Notes under the pieces: generated by a model
Told to the model about the DNA's origin: nothing
The model's input: only the letters and a program-made list of their open reading frames with translations
Databases searched by the model: none
NCBI GenBank assembly: GCA_025141835.1
Contig: CP081102.1
Location: forward strand, 3,748,894 to 3,812,893
DNA length: 64,000 nucleotides
Source of the DNA: Rhodobacteraceae bacterium M385
GTDB taxonomy: Bacteria > Pseudomonadota > Alphaproteobacteria > Rhodobacterales > Rhodobacteraceae
Reading direction: 5' to 3'
Program-made: the position numbers and the translations under genes
Shown here: positions 55,285-63,647 of the stretch, piece by piece
Layout: the number at the start of each line of letters is the position of its first letter
Position numbering within the stretch: the stretch's first letter is position 1

Positions 55285-55502
55285 ATGACGTCCCTTTCCT
55301 TAGATTCAAAAGCGTGCGTTTTTCACGCTGTTCACGATCCGACGCCCAGTTTGGGGCATCGATTGAAACGTCATTCTGACGGGTGTGGCCCGGTGGTTTG
55401 GGCCACGCCACCTCATTGGGTGCGGGTTCTTTTTGGGGGCAAAGACTAAACAACATCCTAATCGCCCTGCCCCCATTGCAAACGATTTGAACTGACTTCG
55501 AT
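55285..55502. other. Sequence after the motB breakpoint
   Basis: This stretch bears no resemblance to motB or other flagellar genes. It contains hairpins, including GTGGCCC / GGGCCAC near 55384-55405 and AGCGTG / CACGCT near 55312-55330. It probably represents the joined sequence after a deletion or rearrangement. Confidence 0.45.
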
Positions 55503-55847
55503 CTAGCGCCGCACGATAGAGCCGGAGGGCGCCGGAACACCCTTCTGGCTTTGGCCATCAGCGTCATAAGTTGTTAGCTGCGAGGACCGGGCCGACTGTA
55601 AATGTGCACGCGCCGTCGCGACCCCCGCCTGGGCAGCCATAAGAAGGCGCGCGTTTCGGGCGGCCGCGCCTTGAATGCCTGTGACAACTTCCAGATCACC
55701 GCCTTCAAGGCGCAATCGCTCAAACGCGCGGGACAGCTTTGGAGCCATCTTACCCAAGGCGTCCAAATCACCGGCCAACAGCGCCCGGTGCTGCTGCTCC
55801 AACATATCCGCGACCGTTCTGGCCGCATTCTTGCGAAGACCGATCAT
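55503..55847 (-). CDS. FlgN-like flagellar chaperone
   Basis: This 114-residue, mostly alpha-helical protein lies next to a rod-binding protein gene. Its helical pattern (ADMLEQQHRALLAGDLDALGKMAPKLSRAFERL) fits FlgN-type chaperones for hook-associated proteins in this family of bacteria. Sequence conservation in FlgN is low, so the call depends on context. The start overlaps the stop codon of the FlgJ-like gene. Confidence 0.65.
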   Translation of the reverse strand: MIGLRKNAARTVADMLEQQHRALLAGDLDALGKMAPKLSRAFERLRLEGGDLEVVTGIQGAAARNARLLMAAQAGVATARAHLQSARSSQLTTYDADGQSQKGVPAPSGSIVRR

Positions 55848-56146
55848 TGAGCAGCCTCCGCACGACGAACGAGAGAGTCGAAGATGGATTCCGCCAAGCC
55901 AAGCCCGCCTTGCGCCGACAGCGCGTTGGCATGTTCGGAACGGAGCATCGAGCTAAATTGCTCCTCCCCGATGCCGCCGCCAAAGCTGTTTTCGTCTCGC
56001 GCTTCGCCAAAGCCCGCGTGTTTCAACATTTCGGCCAGGAAAGCCGCTTCAAGATCTTCGGCGACGCTTCGCAATTCAGCGTGGGGGTCCACGGCGGCGG
56101 GCATTTCTTGCGGTGTCAGTGTCGTAGAGGGAATCACTAGGGTCAT
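55844..56146 (-). CDS. flgJ: Rod-binding protein (FlgJ N-terminal domain)
   Basis: This is a 100-residue protein corresponding to the rod-binding half of FlgJ: LRSVAEDLEAAFLAEMLKHAGFG and the late GGIGEEQFSSMLRSEHANALSAQGGLGLAESIF. The muramidase half is absent, as is normal in alphaproteobacteria. It is divergent from fliK. An ATG at 56161 is an alternative start. Confidence 0.82.
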   Translation of the reverse strand: MTLVIPSTTLTPQEMPAAVDPHAELRSVAEDLEAAFLAEMLKHAGFGEARDENSFGGGIGEEQFSSMLRSEHANALSAQGGLGLAESIFDSLVRRAEAAQ

Positions 56147-56258
56147 GGAAATATCTCGCATTCGAGGGATTTCTTTGAAGTTGGCAGATGCGCGTAAACA
56201 AATCGTAAGGAGATTGAGCGTAGACAGGGGACGTCAACAACAATGACGGACAGCCAGA

Positions 56259-58268
56259 ATGGATGATCTGCTCCAAAGCCCCCTTATGTCGGGGCAAGGT
56301 ACATTTGCCTTCACCCGCCCTGATTCTGAGGCCACCGCCCTTGAAGGCGCTGCCTTCGGGGCAACTTTCGATGCCCTACTTACGGGGACCGTCGCACATG
56401 CTCCGCATTTGCCGGACGCGGTCACCCTTATGACCCAGATGGACGTTGTTGCGCCGAAACAACCGGAAGGCGCGTTTGAAATGCCGCTCGTGGTGCCCTC
56501 GGAAGGGGTAATCTTGCCAGGTGGCGAAACGCCGATCCTGCCGCAGCCAGTTCCAGATGATGTCGCTTCAGAACTTATCTCAAAAGCCGCGACGCCGGTT
56601 GATCTTGCCCTCGACCAGCAGATTCCTGAGGGTGCGGACGTCGCAGAAATCGTGGACACACCCCTTCGCGCGATCCCGGTAGCTTCTCCTGTCGTTTCAG
56701 ATGGTCCGGCCCCGCATCAACACGCCCCTTTTTTGCGGAGCGTTGTGGACCGCCCCCATCCGATTAGCAGCAACACCGTTGTCACCCCTTATGTGGCAGA
56801 GCTTTCGCAGGCGGTGCCGGTGGTCAAACCTACCGCCCAAACGCTGCCCCCAACACCAGCCACTAGCGTGGCGGCAGCTGCGCCGCAGGTCACCGCGCAG
56901 GTGCAGCCTGCCGCGGATTCGCCCGAACCTCTCACCCTTCCCTTCGCCCCCGAACGCCCCATTCGCGCAACCATGACCGGGCCGCTGACGATCCCGGATG
57001 TCGCACGGACAAGGCCCCAGGCGACACCACTCACGATTCCACCCGGGGTCCGCGAGGCGGTGCACCCGGTGCCGCAAACGCTACCCGGTGTGGCGCGTTC
57101 TGCCCCACAAGTCGCGCCGCAGACACTGCCCGCAGATAGAGGCGCGGTGGTACAGAACCCTCCCCTCGCGCACCCCGTTGCAGGCCCCGCTCCGGGCGAC
57201 CATCGGGCGTCCGGTTTTGCCGGGCCAATCCCTCAATCGGAACGTACCGCTGTTGTGATTTCGGACCCGCAGACGCGTCCCGTAACGACGGAACAGCATT
57301 CCATACCGCGCAATCACGCGGCACCCGTTTTGCCGCCTCAATCCTCGGGGCCGCAAACCTATAGCCTGCCACAGCAGGCGCCATCTGCGCAGCCCGCTGT
57401 GGCGATGAGGTGGCAGAGCCCGTCACAAAGCCGGACGGCGCATCCCCCCAATGTCCAACCGCAAGCAAATCAACCGATTGAGCAGATGGCGCCCGCCGCC
57501 ATCCAGCGTGGCTATCCGGCGGCTACCGTCACCTTCGCGTCTCAGGCCGCGTCACTCACCAGCCAAACCGGAGCCTCCCCCTCGGTCCCCACAGCCCTAA
57601 CCGGCCAAGACCCCCCCAAGGAAGCGGCCACAATCCGCGTGGGCGGTTGGACAGTTCCCGCCGCGCGTACGCCTTCACCCTACGTCGTGGTTCCGCAGCT
57701 ATCCGCAACCACAACACCCGGCGCGCCGCAAACGCTGACAAGCGGTGCAGAGATACCGATGGATGCTTTACCCGATTTCGATAGCGCCCTTCAGCCGCTG
57801 GTAACGCCCGCCACTTCCACTGCGCTTACGCCCACAACATCGCTTTTGGCCCATGCGCCCTCTACCACCGCGCAGGTGATCGCGCAGCAGATCGCGAGCG
57901 CGCTTGCCAACCCTTCGGCTGAGGGGGACGCACCTTTGGAACTGGCGCTTGATCCACCAGAATTGGGACGTGTGAGGATGCAAATGTCTGAAATCGCGGG
58001 GGTGTTGACCCTGACCATTCAGGCAGAACGGGCTGATACCGCTGACCTGATGCGCCGCCACCTCGACCTTTTGGCGCAAGAATTCTCGGACGCCGGCCTT
58101 GATTCTCCTTCCGTCCACATCTCGCAAGATGGGGCGGAACATCAGGAGCGCGACGATGGCGATGCGCCATCTCAATCTACTGCCGCCAACGCCCCCCCCG
58201 CATCGGAAGAGGGGGCCTTGCCTCAGCCAAATCTCACCGCCACCGGCGGGCTAGACCTTAGATTATAG
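56259..58268 (+). CDS. fliK: Flagellar hook-length control protein FliK
   Basis: This 669-residue protein has a long, low-complexity Pro/Ala/Thr/Gln-rich middle (about 100-530) that acts as the ruler, and a C-terminal substrate-switching domain (LELALDPPELGRVRMQM to AERADTADLMRRHLDLLAQEF). It stops hook growth by switching export specificity in FlhB. It lies 10 bp before flgD. The frame is intact. Confidence 0.88.
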   Translation: MDDLLQSPLMSGQGTFAFTRPDSEATALEGAAFGATFDALLTGTVAHAPHLPDAVTLMTQMDVVAPKQPEGAFEMPLVVPSEGVILPGGETPILPQPVPDDVASELISKAATPVDLALDQQIPEGADVAEIVDTPLRAIPVASPVVSDGPAPHQHAPFLRSVVDRPHPISSNTVVTPYVAELSQAVPVVKPTAQTLPPTPATSVAAAAPQVTAQVQPAADSPEPLTLPFAPERPIRATMTGPLTIPDVARTRPQATPLTIPPGVREAVHPVPQTLPGVARSAPQVAPQTLPADRGAVVQNPPLAHPVAGPAPGDHRASGFAGPIPQSERTAVVISDPQTRPVTTEQHSIPRNHAAPVLPPQSSGPQTYSLPQQAPSAQPAVAMRWQSPSQSRTAHPPNVQPQANQPIEQMAPAAIQRGYPAATVTFASQAASLTSQTGASPSVPTALTGQDPPKEAATIRVGGWTVPAARTPSPYVVVPQLSATTTPGAPQTLTSGAEIPMDALPDFDSALQPLVTPATSTALTPTTSLLAHAPSTTAQVIAQQIASALANPSAEGDAPLELALDPPELGRVRMQMSEIAGVLTLTIQAERADTADLMRRHLDLLAQEFSDAGLDSPSVHISQDGAEHQERDDGDAPSQSTAANAPPASEEGALPQPNLTATGGLDLRL

Positions 58269-58278
58269 GAGCCAACCT

Positions 58279-58947
58279 ATGGAAATCCTCTCTGCACTGC
58301 AAAGCGCCGCGACCCCCGCTGCCGTGCCGGAACAGCAGACCTCAAGCATCGCGTCGATCACCTCAGACTTCGACATGTTCTTGCGGCTTCTGACGACGCA
58401 AATGCAGAATCAAGACCCTTTGGACCCGGCTGATTCCACGGAATACACCGCGCAGCTTGCGACCTTTTCGGGGGTCGAACAGCAGGTGGAAACCAACAAT
58501 CTTCTGCGTGACCTGCAAGCCAGTTTCGCCTCCATGAACATGGGCCAGCTTTCTGGCTGGATCGGGATGGAGGCACGGGCAGAGGTGCCGGTAAACTTCA
58601 CCGGACAAACCACCATGGTCCAGGTTGCCCCCCATGCCTTGGCCGACCGAATGGAACTGATCGTGCGCAACGCTGCGGGCGATGTGGTGGCCAACGTGCC
58701 CGCCTTGCTGAGTGATGAACCCTTCGCCTGGGCCGGAGAGGGCAGCGATGGCACCCCGCTTCCCCATGACACCTATTCCCTGTCCGTCCAAAGTTGGAGC
58801 GGAGAGGACATCCTCGAAGAACGATCCGCCTTCGTCTACGGCGAAATCACCGAAGCGCAGACCCTAGCGGGAGAGGTTTGGGTCACCATGGAAAACGGGG
58901 TCAGCCTGCCCGCCGAAAACGTCCAAGGCCTGCGTCGCATCCCGTAG
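58279..58947 (+). CDS. flgD: Flagellar hook capping protein FlgD
   Basis: This 222-residue FlgD has the conserved N-terminal DMFLRLLTTQMQNQDPLDPADSTEYTAQLATFSGVEQQVETN, followed by the FlgD Ig-like and tudor-like region. It caps the growing hook during assembly. It is the last plus-strand flagellar gene before the convergent ubiB. The usual neighbour flgE is not present. Confidence 0.93.
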   Translation: MEILSALQSAATPAAVPEQQTSSIASITSDFDMFLRLLTTQMQNQDPLDPADSTEYTAQLATFSGVEQQVETNNLLRDLQASFASMNMGQLSGWIGMEARAEVPVNFTGQTTMVQVAPHALADRMELIVRNAAGDVVANVPALLSDEPFAWAGEGSDGTPLPHDTYSLSVQSWSGEDILEERSAFVYGEITEAQTLAGEVWVTMENGVSLPAENVQGLRRIP

Positions 58948-58950
58948 GGA

Positions 58951-60480
58951 CTAAAACAGCGATAGGACCAGTGCGGCGCCCAAGCCAATCGCCAAACCGC
59001 CGAGACCAATAGCCATGCGCTCGGGCCAACGGCTCGGCGCGATCGGCTTCACTGGATGGGCCTGCGCGATCAGCGCGGCCTCGGCAAGTTGCGGCAAGCG
59101 GGGACCGAAGCGCGACAGCACCATCGCCGTGCGCGCCAGATCGCGCACCATTGCTTGCGGCCCGATGGACTTGGCGATGTAGGTCTCGACCTCGGGTTGG
59201 GCCACGGCCCAGATGTTCAGATCCGGGTCCAGGGACCGGCCCACGCCTTCCACAACCACCATGGTGCGTTGCAGCAAAATCAGCTCGGTCCGCGTTTCCA
59301 TCCCGAAGCGTTCCGTCACTTCAAACAGATACGACAGCAAGTGCCCCATGGATATGCGAGAGGCTTCCATGCCGAAAATCGGCTCTCCGACGCTGCGAAG
59401 GGCTTGCGCGAACTCTCCGATGTCGCGGTCGGCGGGGACATAGCCCGCCTCAAAATGCACCTCGGCCACGCGTTGGTAATCCTTGCGGATAAAGCCCATC
59501 AGGATCTCGGCGTAGACACGGCGGGTATATTCGTCGATCCGCCCCATGATCCCGAAGTCGAGCGCCACCACGTCGCCATTGGGGGCCACCTTCAGGTTCC
59601 CCTGATGCATATCCGCATGGAAATACCCATCGCGCAGGGCATGGCGCAGGAACATCTGCAACACCGTCGCCCCTAGTTTGCGGCGATCATGACCCGCCGC
59701 GTCAATCGCGGCCAAATCCGACAGGGGTAACCCCTCTGCCCACCCCAGCACCATCATCCGGCGGGTGGACAAGCCCCATTCCACCGCTGGCACAGTGAAG
59801 CCGTCATCGCCTTGAGTGTTGGCCGCGAATTCTCCCGCGGCCGAGGCTTCGATCCGCAGGTCCAGCTCTTGCAGCACGACGCCTTCGAAGTGATCCACGA
59901 CATCGCGCGGCCGCAACCGCCGCGACGCCGGAGACAGCGTTTCCACCAAAGAGGCGATCAGGTGGAACGCATCCACGTCCTTGCGAAACGCCCGCTCAAT
60001 CCCCGGGCGCAGGATCTTCACGGCAACCTCTCGGCCCGTTTCCGCCAGCGTAGCACGGTGGACCTGCGCGATAGAGGCCGCAGCTATGGGATCAGAAAAG
60101 GCGCTGAAGGTATCTTCCAGCGGCCCATTCAATTCTTGGGCCACGACTTTGCGCGCCACCTCCACCGGAAAGGGCGGCAGCTTGTCCTGTAACACCTGCA
60201 ATTCCAACGCCATATCAGGGCCGACGACGTCAGGGCGCGTGGACAGGATTTGCCCGAACTTGATGTAGGCCGGACCAAGGGCTGTCAGGGCACGGGGCAC
60301 CGGCGGCACGTTCGGGTCACCCTTCAGGCCCAACCACTTAAACGGCCAACCCACCACACGGGCGGCAACCCGGATCGGGCGCGGCGCGTCCAACGCCTCT
60401 AGCACTGCGCCCATGGCACCGGTGCGTTCAAACGTGGCGCCCGTGCGGACCAGCCGCCAAATGTTATGAGGTCCGCGCAC
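58951..60480 (-). CDS. ubiB: Ubiquinone biosynthesis kinase-like protein UbiB
   Basis: This 509-residue atypical kinase (ABC1/ADCK family) has the KxGQ motif in IKFGQILSTRPD, an ATP-site alanine-rich loop in AAASIAQVHRATL, and VALDFGIMGR as the DFG-like motif. The C-terminus holds two membrane helices. It extracts or delivers ubiquinone intermediates in the membrane. It starts with GTG at 60480 immediately after the ubiE stop codon, so the two are one transcript. Confidence 0.95.
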   Translation of the reverse strand: MRGPHNIWRLVRTGATFERTGAMGAVLEALDAPRPIRVAARVVGWPFKWLGLKGDPNVPPVPRALTALGPAYIKFGQILSTRPDVVGPDMALELQVLQDKLPPFPVEVARKVVAQELNGPLEDTFSAFSDPIAAASIAQVHRATLAETGREVAVKILRPGIERAFRKDVDAFHLIASLVETLSPASRRLRPRDVVDHFEGVVLQELDLRIEASAAGEFAANTQGDDGFTVPAVEWGLSTRRMMVLGWAEGLPLSDLAAIDAAGHDRRKLGATVLQMFLRHALRDGYFHADMHQGNLKVAPNGDVVALDFGIMGRIDEYTRRVYAEILMGFIRKDYQRVAEVHFEAGYVPADRDIGEFAQALRSVGEPIFGMEASRISMGHLLSYLFEVTERFGMETRTELILLQRTMVVVEGVGRSLDPDLNIWAVAQPEVETYIAKSIGPQAMVRDLARTAMVLSRFGPRLPQLAEAALIAQAHPVKPIAPSRWPERMAIGLGGLAIGLGAALVLSLF

Positions 60481-61227
60481 TTAGATTTTCCATCCCGAAT
60501 GCAGGGCCGCAATCCCCATCGACAGGTTGCGATATTTCACCTGCTCAAAGCCCGCGTCGCGGATCATCCCGGCGAAGGTGTCCTGATCGGGGAATTTACG
60601 GATCGATTCGACCAGATACTGGTACGAATCGCGGTCCCCGGCGATCAACTGCCCCATGCGCGGGATCACGTTGAAGGAATACAGGTCATACAGCTTTTGC
60701 ATCCCGTCATTGGGAAGCTGGCTGAACTCTAACACCATCAACCGCCCGCCCGGGCGCAAGACGCGGTAAGCCTCGGACAAAGCCTCGTTAATGCGGGTCA
60801 CGTTTCGAATGCCGAAGCTAATGGTGTAAACGTCGAAGGAATTGTCGGCGAAGGGCAGCGCCATGGCGTCGCCACAGACCCAATCCAGATGGTCTGCCAA
60901 GGCTTCGGCCTCGGCGCGTTTTTCGCCTTCATCCAGCATTGACTGGGTCATGTCGAACACGGTGGCATGGGCACCGGGCGCCCGCTTGAGGAACCGGAAA
61001 GAGATATCGCCCGTGCCGCCCGCCACATCCAGCAACTTCTGGTCGTCACGCGGGGCCAGCCAATCCATCATCGCATCTTTCCAAACGCGGTGGATGCCGA
61101 CACTCATCACGTCATTCATCACATCGTATTTTGACGCGACATTGGTGAAAACACCGTGCACCATCCCGGCCTTCTGATCCTCGGCCACATCCTGAAATCC
61201 GAAGTGAGTCGTTTGATCGTCTGCCAT
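60481..61227 (-). CDS. ubiE: Ubiquinone/menaquinone C-methyltransferase UbiE
   Basis: This 248-residue SAM-dependent C-methyltransferase of quinone synthesis has the motifs YDVMNDVMSVGIHRVWKD, LLDVAGGTGDISFRF and SFGIRNVTRINEALSEAYRVL. The frame is open upstream to 61542, but ATG at 61227 matches the family start (MADDQTTHFGFQDV). It is divergent from mutM. Confidence 0.97.
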   Translation of the reverse strand: MADDQTTHFGFQDVAEDQKAGMVHGVFTNVASKYDVMNDVMSVGIHRVWKDAMMDWLAPRDDQKLLDVAGGTGDISFRFLKRAPGAHATVFDMTQSMLDEGEKRAEAEALADHLDWVCGDAMALPFADNSFDVYTISFGIRNVTRINEALSEAYRVLRPGGRLMVLEFSQLPNDGMQKLYDLYSFNVIPRMGQLIAGDRDSYQYLVESIRKFPDQDTFAGMIRDAGFEQVKYRNLSMGIAALHSGWKI

Positions 61228-61315
61228 GGGACTTGTCCTTTCGTCGCGCTGCCCCCTCTTATAGGGCGTAGCCATGAGGTTACAGCACCCCTTCGCCCCA
61301 TAAGGAAAGAGCGAT

Positions 61316-62167
61316 TTGCCCGAACTTCCAGAGGTAGAGACAGTGCGTCGCGGCCTAGCCCCGGTTCTAGAGGGCGCGCGGATCGTGAAGGCCGCCGTAA
61401 ACCGCCCCGATCTGCGCTGGCCGTTCCCCGAAAACATGGCCGCGCGGCTCGAAGGGGCGACGGTTACGGCGCTGCGGCGGAGGTCGAAATACATCCTCGC
61501 GGACCTAAGCACCGGGGAAACCCTGCTGGTCCATCTCGGCATGTCGGGGCGGATGCAGATATCGGGCGATGTGGTGGGCAGTTTTCATCACACACACCCC
61601 GCGGCGCAAAAACACGATCATGTCGTGCTGGATACGGACGCGGGGGCACGGATCACCTTTAACGATGCCCGCCGCTTTGGCGCGATGGATCTGATGAACA
61701 CGGCGACTCAGGATCAACATTGGCTGATCCGCGATCTGGGGCCGGAACCGCTTGGCAACAGCTTTGACGAAGCGCATCTGATTGCGGCGTTCAAAGACAA
61801 GCGTTCCCCGGTGAAAACGGCGCTATTGGACCAACGCATCGTGTCGGGCCTTGGCAATATCTATGTATGCGAGGCGCTGTGGCGGGCCGGAATTTCGCCG
61901 CTGCGACAAGCAGGCAAGGTAAGCGCCCCCCGAGTCGCCAAGCTGGTGCCGATTATCCGAGATGTCCTAAGGGAAGCTATCGAGGCGGGCGGTTCCAGCC
62001 TGAAGGATCATCGGCAAGCAAATGGCGAACTGGGATATTTTCAACACACCTTTAGGGCCTATGGCCGCCAGGGGGAGCCCTGCCAAACCCCAGACTGCAC
62101 AGGGAAAATCAACCGCAAGGTGCAATCGGGCCGGTCCAGCTTCTACTGCCCGGCCTGTCAGAGATAA
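61316..62167 (+). CDS. mutM: Formamidopyrimidine-DNA glycosylase MutM
   Basis: This 283-residue repair enzyme removes 8-oxoguanine. The start is TTG: the essential catalytic proline must be residue 2 (PELPEVETVRRGL), so no other start is possible. AAGGAAAGA precedes it. The C-terminal zinc finger has four cysteines (CQTPDC and CPAC). The helix-two-turn-helix region includes KTALLDQRIVSGLGNIY. It is divergent from ubiE, as in many Rhodobacteraceae. Confidence 0.97.
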   Translation: MPELPEVETVRRGLAPVLEGARIVKAAVNRPDLRWPFPENMAARLEGATVTALRRRSKYILADLSTGETLLVHLGMSGRMQISGDVVGSFHHTHPAAQKHDHVVLDTDAGARITFNDARRFGAMDLMNTATQDQHWLIRDLGPEPLGNSFDEAHLIAAFKDKRSPVKTALLDQRIVSGLGNIYVCEALWRAGISPLRQAGKVSAPRVAKLVPIIRDVLREAIEAGGSSLKDHRQANGELGYFQHTFRAYGRQGEPCQTPDCTGKINRKVQSGRSSFYCPACQR

Positions 62168-62232
62168 CTTGAACCCTCTGACGGCAGTGCTAACCCTCGG
62201 GGGTCTAATGAAACAGCGGATGAGCACACTCC

Positions 62233-63009
62233 ATGGCCTATGAGACCCTGATCGTCGATGTTGAAGATCATATCTGCCTCATAAAACTAAACCGTCCCGA
62301 CGCGCTGAACGCGCTCAACAGTCAGTTGTTGGGGGAGTTGGGCAAAGCCCTGAAAGCTGCTGAAGACAACGACAAGGTGCGCTGCATCGTGTTGACCGGC
62401 TCGGACAAGGCATTCGCCGCCGGGGCCGACGTGACCGAGATGGCCGGCAAAAGCTTCGCCGATGTCGTGTCCGAAGATATGTTCGCCAAAGACGATCGCG
62501 CTATTCGGGCGATCCGCAAGCCGATCATTGCCGCCGTTGCAGGCTATGCTTTGGGCGGCGGTTGCGAGTTGGCTATGGCCTGCGATTTCATCATCGCTGC
62601 CGAAAACGCCAAGTTCGGCCAGCCCGAGATCAATCTGGGTGTCATCGCAGGCATGGGCGGCACACAGCGCCTGACCAAGCTGGTGGGCAAATCCAAAGCG
62701 ATGGACATGCACCTGACGGGCCGTTTCATGGCTGCCGAAGAAGCCGAGCGTTCCGGCCTCGTGTCGCGGGTCGTGCCCGTGAAGAAGCTGGTGGAAGAGG
62801 CGATGGCCGCCGCTGCCAAGATCGCCGAGAAATCCGCAATCGCTACCATGGCCGCGAAAGAGGCTGTGAACCGCGCCGAAGAAGTCTCGCTTTCTGAAGG
62901 GCTGCTTTTTGAACGTCGCGTGTTCCATTCGCTCTTTGCGACAGACGACCAGACCGAAGGCATGAACGCCTTTGTTGAGAAGCGCGAACCTCAGTTCCGC
63001 GACAAGTAA
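62233..63009 (+). CDS. Enoyl-CoA hydratase
   Basis: This 258-residue crotonase has an oxyanion hole in AFAAGADV and GYALGGGCELAM. The two catalytic glutamates are expected in GGGCELAMACDF and GQPEINLGVIAG. It hydrates trans-2-enoyl-CoA in beta-oxidation or related pathways. It lies between mutM and rpsT, a conserved position in the group. Confidence 0.95.
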   Translation: MAYETLIVDVEDHICLIKLNRPDALNALNSQLLGELGKALKAAEDNDKVRCIVLTGSDKAFAAGADVTEMAGKSFADVVSEDMFAKDDRAIRAIRKPIIAAVAGYALGGGCELAMACDFIIAAENAKFGQPEINLGVIAGMGGTQRLTKLVGKSKAMDMHLTGRFMAAEEAERSGLVSRVVPVKKLVEEAMAAAAKIAEKSAIATMAAKEAVNRAEEVSLSEGLLFERRVFHSLFATDDQTEGMNAFVEKREPQFRDK

Positions 63010-63194
63010 GACCCATTTGGGTGATTTAGGGATAAAGAGTCTTCCCTTTTGGGCGCTTTTTCCCTAAATCCCCCGTCAGACATGCGTGAGAGGCCCGCTT
63101 TGGCCAGATTCGTCCGGTACAGAACCCGGAGACGGGACCCCCCGCGCGTTAGATATTGTTTACGCCCACTGAAGGGCCCCGAAAGGATCACACC

Positions 63195-63461
63195 ATGGCA
63201 AATTCGCCCCAAGCTAAAAAACGCGCCCGTCAGAGCGAGCGTCGATTCGCAATCAACAAAGCCCGCCGCTCGCGCATCCGTACGCATCTGCGTTCCGTTG
63301 AAGAAGCCATCGCTTCTGGCGACCAGGCTGCCGCTACGGCAGCTTTGAAAGCGGCTCAGCCCGAGCTGATGCGCGGCGTTACCAAAGGTGTGATGCACAA
63401 AAACACCGCTTCCCGGAAAATGTCGCGTTTGGCGTCTCGGGTAAAAGCGCTCGGCGCATAA
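63195..63461 (+). CDS. rpsT: 30S ribosomal protein S20
   Basis: This is an 88-residue basic helical protein with the classical start MANSPQAKKRARQSERR and HKNTASRKMSRLASRVKAL near the end. It binds the 5' domain of 16S rRNA. ATG at 63195 follows GAAAGGA. A terminator follows at 63489. In relatives dnaA lies further on in the same direction. Confidence 0.97.
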   Translation: MANSPQAKKRARQSERRFAINKARRSRIRTHLRSVEEAIASGDQAAATAALKAAQPELMRGVTKGVMHKNTASRKMSRLASRVKALGA

Positions 63462-63488
63462 GGACGTCAAAACGGTCTGTAAATTAGG

Positions 63489-63516
63489 GGCGCTCCTTTA
63501 TGGGGGCGCCTTTTTT
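63489..63516 (+). terminator. Rho-independent terminator after rpsT
   Basis: An 8-bp stem (GGCGCTCC with GGGGCGCC-like arm, one G-T pair) and a 6-nt loop are followed by six T, 27 bp after the rpsT stop codon. Confidence 0.88.
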
Positions 63517-63562
63517 CGTTTCTAAATAGTTAACGGTCTCAACGTCATAATTGAGCGAGAGA

Positions 63563-63647
63563 GATTCGATTTCAGGAAGGTTGCGAGTCAAGCGCGAAGA
63601 CCTGTTGCGAGGTAAGAGCGACTCCCGATAACTTGTTCTTGCGAGTC
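63563..63647. promoter_or_regulatory. Cluster of GANTC sites and TTGCGAG repeats
   Basis: Four GANTC sites occur in 85 bp: GATTC at 63563, GAGTC at 63585, GACTC at 63620 and GAGTC at 63643. Three copies of TTGCGAG start at 63581, 63605 and 63639, two of them extended to TTGCGAGTCA. In alphaproteobacteria GANTC is the CcrM methylation site and is used at cell-cycle promoters such as that of dnaA. The location between rpsT and the expected dnaA gene fits that role. Confidence 0.6.

Noticed and set aside
42297..55502. Integrative element with attachment repeats at tRNA-Thr
   Set aside because: No integrase and no copy of the tRNA 3' end were found near the motB breakpoint, so it is kept only as a question.
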